Shown: in pieces, positions 40,643-49,627 of the stretch | Layout: every line of letters begins with the position of its first letter | Position numbering within the stretch: the first letter of the stretch is position 1 | Source of the DNA: Thalassotalea_F euphylliae | GTDB lineage: Bacteria > Pseudomonadota > Gammaproteobacteria > Enterobacterales > Alteromonadaceae | Reading direction: 5' to 3' | Length of the DNA stretch: 64,000 nt | Assembly (NCBI RefSeq): GCF_042682785.1 | Contig: NZ_JBHUIB010000004.1 | Span: forward strand, 1-64,000 | Notes under the pieces: model-generated | What the model was told of the DNA's origin: nothing | Databases searched by the model: none | What the model saw: the letters and a program-made list of their open reading frames with translations, nothing else | Position numbers and translations under genes: made by a program

Positions 40643-41971
40643 TTATAAAATAAAGCGACTTAGGTCCTCGTTTTGTACCACTTCTTCCAACGTGTTTTGC
40701 ACGTAAGCAGTATCAATCACGATTGTTTCGCCACTGCGATCATTTGCGTTGAATGACACTTCTTCCATGAGGCGTTCCATCATCGTATGTAGACGGCGCG
40801 CACCAATGTTTTCAGTGGTTTCGTTAACTTGCCATGCGGCATTAGCGATAGCTTTTATGCCATCTTCTGTAAACTCGATATGCACGCCTTCTGTTTTCAT
40901 TAGCGCAATATATTGTTCAGTTAACGAAGCATTTGGTTCGGTTAAAATACGTACAAAGTCTTCCGTAGTTAAAGCTTTTAACTCTACGCGAATTGGTAGA
41001 CGGCCCTGCAATTCAGGTATCAAGTCTGAAGGCTTCGCCATTTGGAACGCGCCTGAAGCGATAAACAAAATATGGTCTGTTTTTACCATACCGTGTTTGG
41101 TACTTACGGTTGAACCTTCAACAAGTGGCAGTAAATCACGTTGTACACCTTCACGAGAAACGTCAGGCCCTGAGCTGTCGCCACGTTTACAAATCTTATC
41201 GATTTCATCGACAAATACGATACCGTTTTGTTCAACAGCCTCTAACGCTTTCGCTTTGATGTCGTCTTGGTTAACAATTTTCGCCGCTTCTTCTTCTTGA
41301 AGAGACTTAAATGCGTCTTTGATTTTAAGTTTGCGTTTCTTGGTTTTGTCACCCGACATGTTTTGGAACATGCTTTGCAGTTGTGAAGTCATGTCTTCCA
41401 TGCCAGGAGGCGCCATGATTTCAACGCCCATTTGAGGTGCAGCGATATCGATTTCAATTTCTTTATCGTCTAGCTTACCTTCGCGTAATTTCTTACGGAA
41501 TACTTGGCGAGTACTCGCGTTGTCAGTGGTTTCTTCATTGCCAAACGTATCGCGTGGATTTGGAATTAACACGTCTAGAATGCGCTCTTCAGCTGCTTCT
41601 TGTGCCAAATGTTCAACGCGTGCCATTTCTTGCTCTTTGGTCATCTTTACAGCCATGTCAGCAAGATCACGAATTATTGTTTCAACCTCCTTGCCTACAT
41701 AGCCCACTTCAGTGAACTTTGTTGCCTCTACTTTGATGAAAGGGGCGTTGGCAAGTTTTGCTAAACGACGTGCGATTTCGGTTTTACCCACACCTGTTGG
41801 ACCGATCATCAAAATATTCTTCGGTGTCACTTCAGTGCGCAGCTCTTCGTTAAGCTGCATACGGCGCCAGCGATTACGCAAAGCAATAGCTACTGCGCGC
41901 TTGGCGTCGGCTTGACCTACAATGTGGCTGTCTAACTCGTGAACAATTTCACGTGGCGTCATATTCGACAT
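40643..41971 (-). CDS. hslU: ATP-dependent protease ATPase subunit HslU
   Basis: 442 residues. AAA+ unfoldase of the HslUV (ClpYQ) protease: Walker A GPTGVGKTEIARRLA, the intermediate I-domain (about 110-230), Walker B FVDEIDKI, arginine finger region, and C terminus ending FIL, whose tail activates HslV. Preceded by hslV (17 bases). Confidence 0.98.
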   Translation of the reverse strand: MSNMTPREIVHELDSHIVGQADAKRAVAIALRNRWRRMQLNEELRTEVTPKNILMIGPTGVGKTEIARRLAKLANAPFIKVEATKFTEVGYVGKEVETIIRDLADMAVKMTKEQEMARVEHLAQEAAEERILDVLIPNPRDTFGNEETTDNASTRQVFRKKLREGKLDDKEIEIDIAAPQMGVEIMAPPGMEDMTSQLQSMFQNMSGDKTKKRKLKIKDAFKSLQEEEAAKIVNQDDIKAKALEAVEQNGIVFVDEIDKICKRGDSSGPDVSREGVQRDLLPLVEGSTVSTKHGMVKTDHILFIASGAFQMAKPSDLIPELQGRLPIRVELKALTTEDFVRILTEPNASLTEQYIALMKTEGVHIEFTEDGIKAIANAAWQVNETTENIGARRLHTMMERLMEEVSFNANDRSGETIVIDTAYVQNTLEEVVQNEDLSRFIL

Positions 41972-41988
41972 AGATAATTCCTTACTGC

Positions 41989-42522
41989 TTATTCTGCGTT
42001 TTCTGACAGTTCGTCAATGACATGTGTTTGGTTGGTGAAGACACAAATATCACCAGCAATCGTTAATGACTTCTCAACGATTTCACGTGCAGATAATTCG
42101 GTATTTTGTAAAAGGGCAAGTGCCGCGGCTTGTGCATAATTGCCGCCACTGCCAATAGCTATGAGATCGTGTTCTGGCTGAACAACATCACCATTACCGG
42201 TAATAATCAGTGATGCGGTTTCGTCAGCAACGACTAACATCGCTTCAAGTTTGCGTAACGCTCGGTCACTGCGCCAGTCTTTGGCAAGTTCAACGGCAGA
42301 TTTTGTTAAGTGACCTTGATGCATTTCTAATTTGCTTTCAAAACGCTCGAAAAGGGTGAACGCATCCGCCGTGCCACCAGCAAAGCCTGCTAACACTTTG
42401 TCGTTGTATAAGCGACGAACTTTACGCGCATTGCCTTTCATTACGGTATTGCCAAGCGATACTTGACCATCACCACCGATGGCAACGTTGCCATTACGTC
42501 TTACTGAAACAATTGTAGTCAC
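41989..42522 (-). CDS. hslV: ATP-dependent protease subunit HslV
   Basis: 177 residues. The start is GTG at 42522, with GAGGT seven bases upstream, so that after removal of the first residue the catalytic Thr is N-terminal (TTIVSVRR). A longer frame to 42561 would hide this threonine and cannot be right. GGDGQVSLGNTVMK and the proteasome-type core follow. Confidence 0.96.
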   Translation of the reverse strand: MTTIVSVRRNGNVAIGGDGQVSLGNTVMKGNARKVRRLYNDKVLAGFAGGTADAFTLFERFESKLEMHQGHLTKSAVELAKDWRSDRALRKLEAMLVVADETASLIITGNGDVVQPEHDLIAIGSGGNYAQAAALALLQNTELSAREIVEKSLTIAGDICVFTNQTHVIDELSENAE

Positions 42523-42619
42523 AAGAAACCTCAAACCATTGGCTGTCAGAGCTGACAGCATTTTCTAACTGTAGTTTAAGATGGGTGTAGCTACCTTATT
42601 TTCAAGGGCAGGAGCGCAA

Positions 42620-43177
42620 TTAATTCCAAAGCCAGATTTGGCAAGTGGTGATACCGTTACGCTTTAATTTGTGTTTATCTTTTTCGGCCATACGCTTTTT
42701 CGGGTATGGGCCAAGAGCAACTTTGAACCATGTTCCATTTTTGCCTTGGCTTTCTGATACTTTTGAGACCAAACCTGAAAACGCAATTTGTGCTTTCATT
42801 GATTCCGCTTGATTACGTGTTCTAAATGAGCCACATTGCATTTTGTACGGGCCCTTTTCTTCAACCTCGTAATGGCCACCTTCAATGTCGTTACCGTTTT
42901 TCAACTTTTCAACATAATCCCATTTTTCTTCTGGTGGCTTAGGTAAAGCGTTTTCAGTTTTTGGCGCTGTCTTTGTTGGTGCGCTAGTGGGTGCTTGAAC
43001 AGGCTCTACGTCTTTCAAAAACCATAAAAAATAACCGGCGCCGGCCAGTAGCAATATCGTTAGCAACGCGATCAATTTAACCTTCAACGGCATACCTGTA
43101 GCTTCGGCTTGCTGGTTTTTCTTGTATGGGTTTTTCTTTTTGCTTTGAGAGCGAGAAACGTAATCCTGAGGCGCCAT
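42620..43177 (-). CDS. ftsN: Cell division protein FtsN (SPOR domain)
   Basis: 185 residues. Short basic cytoplasmic N terminus (RSQSKKKNPYKKNQ), one membrane helix (about 32-50), a proline-rich periplasmic linker, and a C-terminal SPOR domain (YKMQCGSFRTRNQAESMKAQIAF...WFKVALGPYPKKRMAEKDKHKL) that binds denuded septal peptidoglycan. Position next to hslVU and priA matches FtsN in gammaproteobacteria. Confidence 0.93.
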   Translation of the reverse strand: MAPQDYVSRSQSKKKNPYKKNQQAEATGMPLKVKLIALLTILLLAGAGYFLWFLKDVEPVQAPTSAPTKTAPKTENALPKPPEEKWDYVEKLKNGNDIEGGHYEVEEKGPYKMQCGSFRTRNQAESMKAQIAFSGLVSKVSESQGKNGTWFKVALGPYPKKRMAEKDKHKLKRNGITTCQIWLWN

Positions 43178-43261
43178 ATAGGTGGAAATACTGGTAATAC
43201 TATTGTCGGCTATTGTAGCGAAACAAAGTAAAAATAAAAGGATAATTACAGCGAGATTACA

Positions 43262-45463
43262 CTACCAGCTAAAGTCTTGAGGATCGACATCGACAGACCA
43301 ACGAACTTTCTTCGTTAATTCATGCTGTTGGAGAAACAGGATCAGTCCGCCCAATTGTTTATGCAAGTCACGTCGATTTGTGCTTTGTACAATGAGGTGA
43401 TATCGGTATTTGCCTGCCTTTTTTTCCATAGCCGCAGGAATCGGTCCGGCCATTTCACAGCCTTCTAATTGAAGCTCGGCGGCGGCAGACAAGAACTTTA
43501 TTGGGTATGATGGATAATTCGCTTCCGCTCTTATAAGTACTTGATGGGTGAACGGCGGTAAATGCGCTTGTTTGCGTTCACTTAACGTATAATCCGCGAA
43601 GTGACGGTAGCCGTTGTTCACTAAATCTTGTAGTAACGGATGTTGAGGATACTGGGTCTGAATAAGTACTTGCCCGGGTTTACTCGCCCGGCCAGCGCGT
43701 CCTGAGACTTGCACTAACTGCTGAGCCATCTGCTCTGCCGCGCGGAAATCAAAACTAAACAAGGCACCATCAACATTAAGAATCACCACTAACGTCACGT
43801 CAGGGAAGTGATGTCCTTTAGCGAGCATCTGTGTGCCTACTAAAATATCGTGTTCTTTATTGTGAATGGCTTGGAGTAGTTTATTGAGCTCGCCTTTTCG
43901 TCGTGTAGAGTCTCTATCTATACGCACAACGCTCTTATCGCTAAACCATTCTGCAAGGTGTTGCTCAAGTTGCTCTGTTCCCTGTCCAACCGGCGCTAGC
44001 CGAATACTGCCGCATTGTTCACATTGTTTGACTAGGCGTTTTTGATTACCACAATGGTGACACACTAACAATTGGTCGTTCTGATGCAAGGTAAACGGCT
44101 TGTTGCAGCGATTACAATCTGCCACCCAATGGCATTCTTGGCAATTTATCGCAGGTGCAAAGCCTCGGCGATTAAGGAATATCAGCACTTGCTCATTTTT
44201 AGCTAAAGTATCCGCGATAGCTTTTTTTACTGTGCCGGACACGCCATTAAACATTTGTTGCTGACTGACATCTATCAGCGAGAGTTTCGCTTTAACGCTA
44301 TTGCCTGCACGTTTAGTTAATTGGTGATAATGATATTTGCCCGTCAGTGCGTTCTGCAGTGTTTCTAAACTTGGCGTTGCACTGCCGAGCACAATCGGGA
44401 TGTTAAGTTGGCGAGCACGCAAAATAGCGCAATCTCTGCCATGATAGCGGAAAGAGTCCTGTTGCTTTAATGAGGCATCATGTTCTTCATCAACGATGAT
44501 GAGGCCAATATTGTCTGCTGGTGTAAAAATAGCAGAACGTGTACCAATGATTATTCCGGCATGTCCCAAATAACCTGCACGCCACGTATCCAAACGCTCT
44601 TTATCATTGAGGCCTGAATGATGCAGATAAATTGGAACATCAAACCGTTGTTCGAAGCGGCTTAATGTTTGCGGGGTTAAACCAATCTCTGGGACGATGA
44701 CTAACACACTTTGGTCACTAGCCAGCACGCTTTCCATGGCTTGCAAGTACACTTCTGTTTTTCCGCTACCGGTAACACCATCAATTAAATGGCAGTGAAA
44801 CTCCCCTGCACCTTGGTTTATTGCTGACACAACAACCGCTTGTTCAGCTGACAGGGCTAAACGATTATCTCTAATAAGCGCCGCCTCATGCCATTTATAG
44901 ACGTCGGGCACTGCTTCTGTCGCCGTCACTAAGGCTTTATCTTCGAGCGACGAAAGCTGCTGTTTAGTAAACCCTAGCGTTCTAAGCTCTGGCCAACTAA
45001 TGCCATTGCTATGGGCTATCAGCTCGTAAAGTTCATGTTGTTTCTTTGCACGAGCAGACAGTGAGGATACATTGCCATTGTCGGTTGAATACCAGCGGGA
45101 TTGAAAAGAGAGGTCTGGCTGGTCTATTTGTCGCAGTAGGACTGGCAGAGATTGCTGACAAATATCACCGAGCGGATGGTGGTAATAATGACTTAAGGTC
45201 GTCAAAAAGTTCAGCATTGAAGGTTTTGTTGGGTAATTGTCTTTTACGCGACTAATGATCTCTTTTAGCTTCGATGTGTCCAGTGATGTACTGGTATCGA
45301 TGTCAGTAACAATACCCACTAATTGTCGTCCAGCAAAGGGCACGATGACTCGTTCACCAACTTCAATGACAGGGTGTTGCAGTGCTTCAGGTACCCGATA
45401 CGTAAAAAGCTGGCGCATTGGTACAGGAAGAGCGATATCAATGAAAAAGTCGGAGTTTGCCAC
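43262..45463 (-). CDS. priA: Primosomal protein N' (replication restart helicase PriA)
   Basis: 733 residues. Reloads DnaB at repaired forks. Walker A GVTGSGKTEVYLQ, DEAH-type box VDEEHDAS, helicase C motifs, and the zinc-binding cysteine cluster (CQECHWVADCNRCNK...CHHCGNQ...CEQCGS). GTG start. Divergent from rpmE. Confidence 0.98.
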   Translation of the reverse strand: MANSDFFIDIALPVPMRQLFTYRVPEALQHPVIEVGERVIVPFAGRQLVGIVTDIDTSTSLDTSKLKEIISRVKDNYPTKPSMLNFLTTLSHYYHHPLGDICQQSLPVLLRQIDQPDLSFQSRWYSTDNGNVSSLSARAKKQHELYELIAHSNGISWPELRTLGFTKQQLSSLEDKALVTATEAVPDVYKWHEAALIRDNRLALSAEQAVVVSAINQGAGEFHCHLIDGVTGSGKTEVYLQAMESVLASDQSVLVIVPEIGLTPQTLSRFEQRFDVPIYLHHSGLNDKERLDTWRAGYLGHAGIIIGTRSAIFTPADNIGLIIVDEEHDASLKQQDSFRYHGRDCAILRARQLNIPIVLGSATPSLETLQNALTGKYHYHQLTKRAGNSVKAKLSLIDVSQQQMFNGVSGTVKKAIADTLAKNEQVLIFLNRRGFAPAINCQECHWVADCNRCNKPFTLHQNDQLLVCHHCGNQKRLVKQCEQCGSIRLAPVGQGTEQLEQHLAEWFSDKSVVRIDRDSTRRKGELNKLLQAIHNKEHDILVGTQMLAKGHHFPDVTLVVILNVDGALFSFDFRAAEQMAQQLVQVSGRAGRASKPGQVLIQTQYPQHPLLQDLVNNGYRHFADYTLSERKQAHLPPFTHQVLIRAEANYPSYPIKFLSAAAELQLEGCEMAGPIPAAMEKKAGKYRYHLIVQSTNRRDLHKQLGGLILFLQQHELTKKVRWSVDVDPQDFSW

Positions 45464-45589
45464 GTAAATTGCGCTAGATAAGCTGTGCTAAAATAAAGAG
45501 ACATTTTGACGCGTTGCAACTCAACTGCCAAGCCTAAGATTGCAGTAATGTCCGACTGTGGAAAAAATCGGTTATTTTTTTAGCAAATT

Positions 45590-45717
45590 TACCCTTAGTC
45601 TATTGCAGTAAAGGGTAGGATCACATACAATTCGCGACCGTTAATTTTAACTCGTATGGTGCTTAGCAGTTAATACGGACTGACTAGGTGGCGATACGGC
45701 CTATATTGAGGTTTCCC
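45590..45717 (+). promoter_or_regulatory. Possible rpmE mRNA leader
   Basis: 254 bases separate priA and rpmE. A stem TACCCTT/AAGGGTA (loop about 14) lies near 45590-45620, followed by a further pairing-rich stretch up to the rpmE start. Autoregulatory L31 leaders are known in gammaproteobacteria; I cannot test covariation, so the call is tentative. Confidence 0.35.
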
Positions 45718-45930
45718 ATGAAAGAAGGTATTCACCCTAATTACGTTGACATCACGGCGACTTGTTCGTGTGGTAACGTAATCAAAACACGTTCAACAGT
45801 AGCTAAAGACTTACACTTAGATGTATGTTCTGAGTGTCACCCGTTCTACACTGGTAAGCAAAAAGCTGCTGAGACCGGTGGTCGCGTTGACAAATTCAAC
45901 AAGCGCTTTGGTGTGCTTGGCAAGAAGTAA
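45718..45930 (+). CDS. rpmE: 50S ribosomal protein L31
   Basis: 70 residues from the ATG at 45718 (GAGGTTTCCC ahead), matching the family start MKEGIHPNYVDIT. The zinc-binding form is shown by CSC and CSEC. Zur-regulated zinc-free paralogues exist in relatives; none is seen here though zur is 7 kb away. Confidence 0.98.
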   Translation: MKEGIHPNYVDITATCSCGNVIKTRSTVAKDLHLDVCSECHPFYTGKQKAAETGGRVDKFNKRFGVLGKK

Positions 45931-45945
45931 GCAATACTTCTTGGA

Positions 45946-45972
45946 AAAAGCGCCTTTTAGGGCGCTTTTTTT
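45946..45972 (+). terminator. Terminator after rpmE
   Basis: AAAAGCGCC and GGCGCTTTT form a GC-rich stem with seven T following. Confidence 0.9.
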
Positions 45973-46106
45973 ATGTCTATCAAAAATACCGCAAAAAAAT
46001 TTTCTTTTCTTTTAAACCCTTTTTGCCACTATCACATCTAATCTAATAAACGCTAAGATAGCGTGGAAAAACAACAACGTTTAACGGATATAACGAGAGT
46101 ATACCT

Positions 46107-46664
46107 TTGGAAAGCCATCACGTGATACAGGCCAGCCAACGATTCGTGACTGATGAAGAGCAGGCATTGATAGATAGCGCAAAAGCGGGTGATCAACACG
46201 CGTTTTATCAGCTATATGAGCGCTATCACAAAAAAGTGTATGCGTTGTGCTGGCGTATGTTAGCAAACAAAGACAGTGCAGAAGACGTGTGTCAGGAAGT
46301 GTTTGTCCAAGTATGGCAAAAACTAGAAAACTTTCACGGCAACAGTAAGTTTTCTACCTGGTTACACAGCGTCGCTACAAATATTGTACTGGGGCATATC
46401 CGAAAAAATAAAACGTGGCTGCAAAAGGTCTTTAGTATCGAAGAGCAGCCAGTCGAAGAAGCGGGCCAAGAAATGCAGGAGATATCCGAACTGGATAAAC
46501 ATATTCTGCAACTGCCTGAAAGAGCGAGGTTGGTGTTTGTGTTATTTGCAGTTGAAGGTTATCGACATGAAGAAATTGCCACTATGTTGAATATGGCAGT
46601 TGGCTCAAGTAAGGCACAGTATCACCGGGCAAGAACATTATTACGAGATAAGTTGGAGGCCTAA
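46107..46664 (+). CDS. ECF-type RNA polymerase sigma factor
   Basis: 185 residues. Region 2 (about 34-98: YERYHKKVYALCWRMLANKDSAEDVCQEVFVQVWQKL) and region 4 (about 125-180: LPERARLVFVLFAVEGYRHEEIATML) are clear. TTG start with GAGAG upstream; an alternative start is not obvious. Heads an operon with a small membrane partner and a DUF4097 protein, so it likely governs an envelope response, though no known ECF group is assigned. Confidence 0.88.
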   Translation: MESHHVIQASQRFVTDEEQALIDSAKAGDQHAFYQLYERYHKKVYALCWRMLANKDSAEDVCQEVFVQVWQKLENFHGNSKFSTWLHSVATNIVLGHIRKNKTWLQKVFSIEEQPVEEAGQEMQEISELDKHILQLPERARLVFVLFAVEGYRHEEIATMLNMAVGSSKAQYHRARTLLRDKLEA

Positions 46665-46666
46665 AG

Positions 46667-47158
46667 ATGAGTATTTCTGATAAACAGCTTCAACAGCATA
46701 TTGACCAACTTGATAAAGAAATTTCCCCAGAGCGAGAGCTTTGGACAGGAATAGAGAAAGCGATAGCGCAGCCAAGTATTGAGCCTAAACAAGGTAAGCA
46801 GCCATGGGTCCCTGTTGCATGGGCAGCATCAATAGTTGCGGCAGTACTACTGACTTGGATAAATGTTCCGGGTGAATCACAGCCAAGCTTAGCACCAAGT
46901 CTCGTTGCGTCGTTAGATGCGAATTTTCAGCACGAAAAACAATTGATGTTGGCAAGCTTTGGTACGCCAGATTTAGCTAAATTGCCAAAACCCATGCAGG
47001 AAGAATTAGAGAAGCTTGCCAGTGCTAGAGCGTCGATAGAAGCAGCGCTGGAAGAAGATGAAAACAACACAGATTTACTGAATTTACTACAGTGGACTCA
47101 ACAACAAGAGTTGGAGCTACTAAAACGTTTGTTCACACCGCAATGGCAAACGATCTAG
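46667..47158 (+). CDS. Putative anti-sigma factor (single-pass membrane protein)
   Basis: 163 residues: N-terminal cytoplasmic domain (1-45, no zinc-finger His-Cys-Cys motif), one membrane helix (about 47-65, VAWAASIVAAVLLTWI), and a periplasmic helical domain (about 80-163) rich in acid residues and Gln. Two bases after the sigma gene; place and topology suggest it holds the sigma factor at the membrane. This is inference from context. Confidence 0.7.
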   Translation: MSISDKQLQQHIDQLDKEISPERELWTGIEKAIAQPSIEPKQGKQPWVPVAWAASIVAAVLLTWINVPGESQPSLAPSLVASLDANFQHEKQLMLASFGTPDLAKLPKPMQEELEKLASARASIEAALEEDENNTDLLNLLQWTQQQELELLKRLFTPQWQTI

Positions 47159-47168
47159 GGGTTTAAAG

Positions 47169-48101
47169 ATGAGAATAGCGACGATTTTATCTATCACCAG
47201 TTTACTTTTGCCGACCAGTGTTTTTGCAGGGCAGCGAATAGACGAATCAATCTCAGCTGAGGGAATTGCCTTGGTTAATATTGAAAACATTCGAGGTGAA
47301 ATCACCATCATCGGTGCTGACACAGACACGATTACCGCGAAAGGTGAAATTGAAAAGAATGCTAAGCGTTTTGTTTTTGAGAAATCAGGCAACTTGTTAC
47401 GAATTAAAGCTGATGTTCGAAACAGTAACAATGGCAGAGGAAGCGAGTACACAGTTAGGTTGCCTAATGACGTAAGAGTAAACTTTGACGGCGTATCTAG
47501 CGACGTTAAAGTAGAAAACATAACCGGTAGCACAGAAGTCTCAACGGTTAGTGGTGATATAGAAGCCGAAAATTTAACGGATAATGTTGAACTAAGTACC
47601 GTCTCGGGCGAGATCGACAGTAAGAATTTATCGGGCAAAGTACGTTTATATACGGTGAGCGGAAGCATTGATGATGAAGGTTCGTCAGGCCGCATTCATA
47701 TGAAAGCAGTCAGTGGTGATGTTCGTACAGAGTCTAGCGCTACTGAGGTGACATTGGGTGTTGTATCAGGTGATATTCGCTTCAGATTGGGTGAAGTTGA
47801 GGAGCTGCATATTACCACTGTTAGTGGCGATGCAGATGGCTCCTTATCACTCACCGATAATGCATCAGTAAAAATGTCAGGTGTTAGTGGTGATGTAAGC
47901 TTGAATTTTACTTCTGAAGTGAACGCAAGTTTTAATTTGAGTGCGACGGCAGGCGGCGATCTAAAAAACAGGATTACGTCAGACAAAGCACGTCGTGCTA
48001 AATATGGGCCGAGCTCAAAGCTTCAGTTCACGGCAGGTAACGGTAGTGCCTCGGTGAAGGGCAGCACAGTGAGCGGTGAAATTAGTGTCTCAAATCGTTA
48101 A
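47169..48101 (+). CDS. DUF4097 beta-strand-repeat exported protein
   Basis: 310 residues, signal peptide (cleavage after VFA, about 21), then repeats of a VSGD/VSGE-centred strand unit (at least seven, e.g. STVSGDIEAENLTDN, STVSGEIDSKNLSGK, YTVSGSIDDEG). DUF4097 proteins form a beta-helix-like solenoid and are often found with sigma/anti-sigma genes. Third gene of the operon (10-base gap). Confidence 0.87.
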   Translation: MRIATILSITSLLLPTSVFAGQRIDESISAEGIALVNIENIRGEITIIGADTDTITAKGEIEKNAKRFVFEKSGNLLRIKADVRNSNNGRGSEYTVRLPNDVRVNFDGVSSDVKVENITGSTEVSTVSGDIEAENLTDNVELSTVSGEIDSKNLSGKVRLYTVSGSIDDEGSSGRIHMKAVSGDVRTESSATEVTLGVVSGDIRFRLGEVEELHITTVSGDADGSLSLTDNASVKMSGVSGDVSLNFTSEVNASFNLSATAGGDLKNRITSDKARRAKYGPSSKLQFTAGNGSASVKGSTVSGEISVSNR

Positions 48102-48113
48102 ACACATTCCTCT

Positions 48114-48138
48114 GCTATGCTATTTTTGATAGCATAGC
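48114..48138 (+). terminator. Hairpin after the DUF4097 gene
   Basis: GCTATGCTAT-TTTTG-ATAGCATAGC, a perfect 10-bp stem 13 bases after the stop, with a T-rich loop but no T-run after it. It precedes the stronger terminator at 48160. Confidence 0.6.
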
Positions 48139-48159
48139 CCATTATCGCAAATCTAATGA

Positions 48160-48183
48160 AAGTAGCGCTAGTCGCTACTTTTT
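48160..48183 (+). terminator. Terminator of the sigma-factor operon
   Basis: AAGTAGCG and CGCTACTT around a CTAGT loop, followed by five T. dnaB starts 22 bases later. Confidence 0.85.
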
Positions 48184-48204
48184 CGTGTAAGCAAGGTAGT
48201 AAGC

Positions 48205-49623
48205 ATGGCCGAGGTCAAGGCAAAAAATTTCTCGAATAAGCAGAAAGAAAAACGAGATCAACAACTTGATGATTTAAAAGTACCTCCACATTCGCTTGAA
48301 GCAGAGCAATCGGTACTCGGTGGCTTATTGCTAGACAATGAAACGTTCGATCGTGTGAGTGAACGTGTTGTTGCACAAGACTTTTACAGCCGTGCCCACC
48401 GCCTTATCTACGAAACGATCAGTGCATTGATTGAGCTAGGTGAACCCGTTGATTTGATCACGCTATCGGAAGGCTTAGAAAATGAGCAAAAGTTAGATGA
48501 CGTGGGTGGTTTTGTTTATCTCGCTGAGATGATGAAGAATACACCTAGTGCGGCAAATATCACGGCTTATGCTGACATTGTACGTGAACGTGCGGTGACG
48601 CGTGAAATGATCAGTGTAGCCAATGAAATTGCAGAAGCGGGCTACGATACGCAAGGGCGTACTAGTGCCGACTTACTCGATTTTGCCGAAACAAAAGTTT
48701 TCCAAATTGCAGAAGCGCGCGCCAATAAATCAGAAGGCCCAGAAAATATTCATACGGTATTGGAAAAGACCGTAGATCGTATCGAGAAGCTTTATCAACA
48801 ACCTCATGACGGCGTAACCGGAGTGTCAACCGGGTTCTCAGATCTTGATAAAATGACGGCAGGCCTACAGCCATCAGACCTTATTATTGTTGCCGCACGT
48901 CCTTCAATGGGTAAAACGACGTTCGCGATGAACTTATGTGAGGCGGCAGCGATGGAACAAGACAAACCTTGTCTTATTTTCTCGCTAGAGATGCCTTCAG
49001 AACAGATTATGATGAGGATGTTAGCGTCGTTGGGCCGCATTGACCAAACCAAAATTCGTACCGGTCAATTGGATGATGAGGATTGGGCACGCTTATCATC
49101 AACGATGGGACTGTTGATTGAAAAAGGAAAAATGTACATTGACGATGCTGCAGGTTTGACACCGACAGAAGTGCGCTCCCGTGCACGACGTATCGCTCGT
49201 GACCATGGCGGGTTAAGTATGATCATGGTGGATTACTTACAGCTAATGCGTGCGCCTCAATTTTCTGACAACCGTACCTTAGAAATTGCCGAAATTTCTC
49301 GCTCATTAAAAGCGTTAGCAAAAGAGCTGCAAATTCCTGTTATTGCGCTTTCACAGCTAAACCGTAGCTTGGAGCAACGTGCTGATAAACGACCTGTTAA
49401 CTCGGATCTTCGTGAATCAGGCTCTATCGAGCAGGATGCCGATTTGATCATGTTTATTTATCGTGATGAGGTTTATCACGATGATTCTGAATTTAAAGGC
49501 ATGGCGGAAATCATTATAGGTAAGCAGCGTAATGGTCCGATCGGACGTGTACCGTTAACCTTTAATGGTCAATGGTCTCGTTTTGATAACTACGCGGGCC
49601 CACACGTACTAGAAGAAGATTAA
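48205..49623 (+). CDS. dnaB: Replicative DNA helicase DnaB
   Basis: 472 residues. N-terminal helical domain (25-180), linker, RecA-fold with Walker A ARPSMGKTTFAMN, SLEMP segment, and MVDYLQLMRA (Walker B), SQLNRSLEQRADKRP. Hexameric 5'-3' helicase at the fork. Gene alr follows after four bases, as in E. coli. Confidence 0.98.
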   Translation: MAEVKAKNFSNKQKEKRDQQLDDLKVPPHSLEAEQSVLGGLLLDNETFDRVSERVVAQDFYSRAHRLIYETISALIELGEPVDLITLSEGLENEQKLDDVGGFVYLAEMMKNTPSAANITAYADIVRERAVTREMISVANEIAEAGYDTQGRTSADLLDFAETKVFQIAEARANKSEGPENIHTVLEKTVDRIEKLYQQPHDGVTGVSTGFSDLDKMTAGLQPSDLIIVAARPSMGKTTFAMNLCEAAAMEQDKPCLIFSLEMPSEQIMMRMLASLGRIDQTKIRTGQLDDEDWARLSSTMGLLIEKGKMYIDDAAGLTPTEVRSRARRIARDHGGLSMIMVDYLQLMRAPQFSDNRTLEIAEISRSLKALAKELQIPVIALSQLNRSLEQRADKRPVNSDLRESGSIEQDADLIMFIYRDEVYHDDSEFKGMAEIIIGKQRNGPIGRVPLTFNGQWSRFDNYAGPHVLEED

Positions 49624-49627
49624 GTTT

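Noticed and set aside
40749..41300. 183-codon frame antisense to hslU
   Set aside because: It is the mirror of a highly conserved gene, is rich in Ser and Thr, and has no ribosome site; typical shadow ORF.
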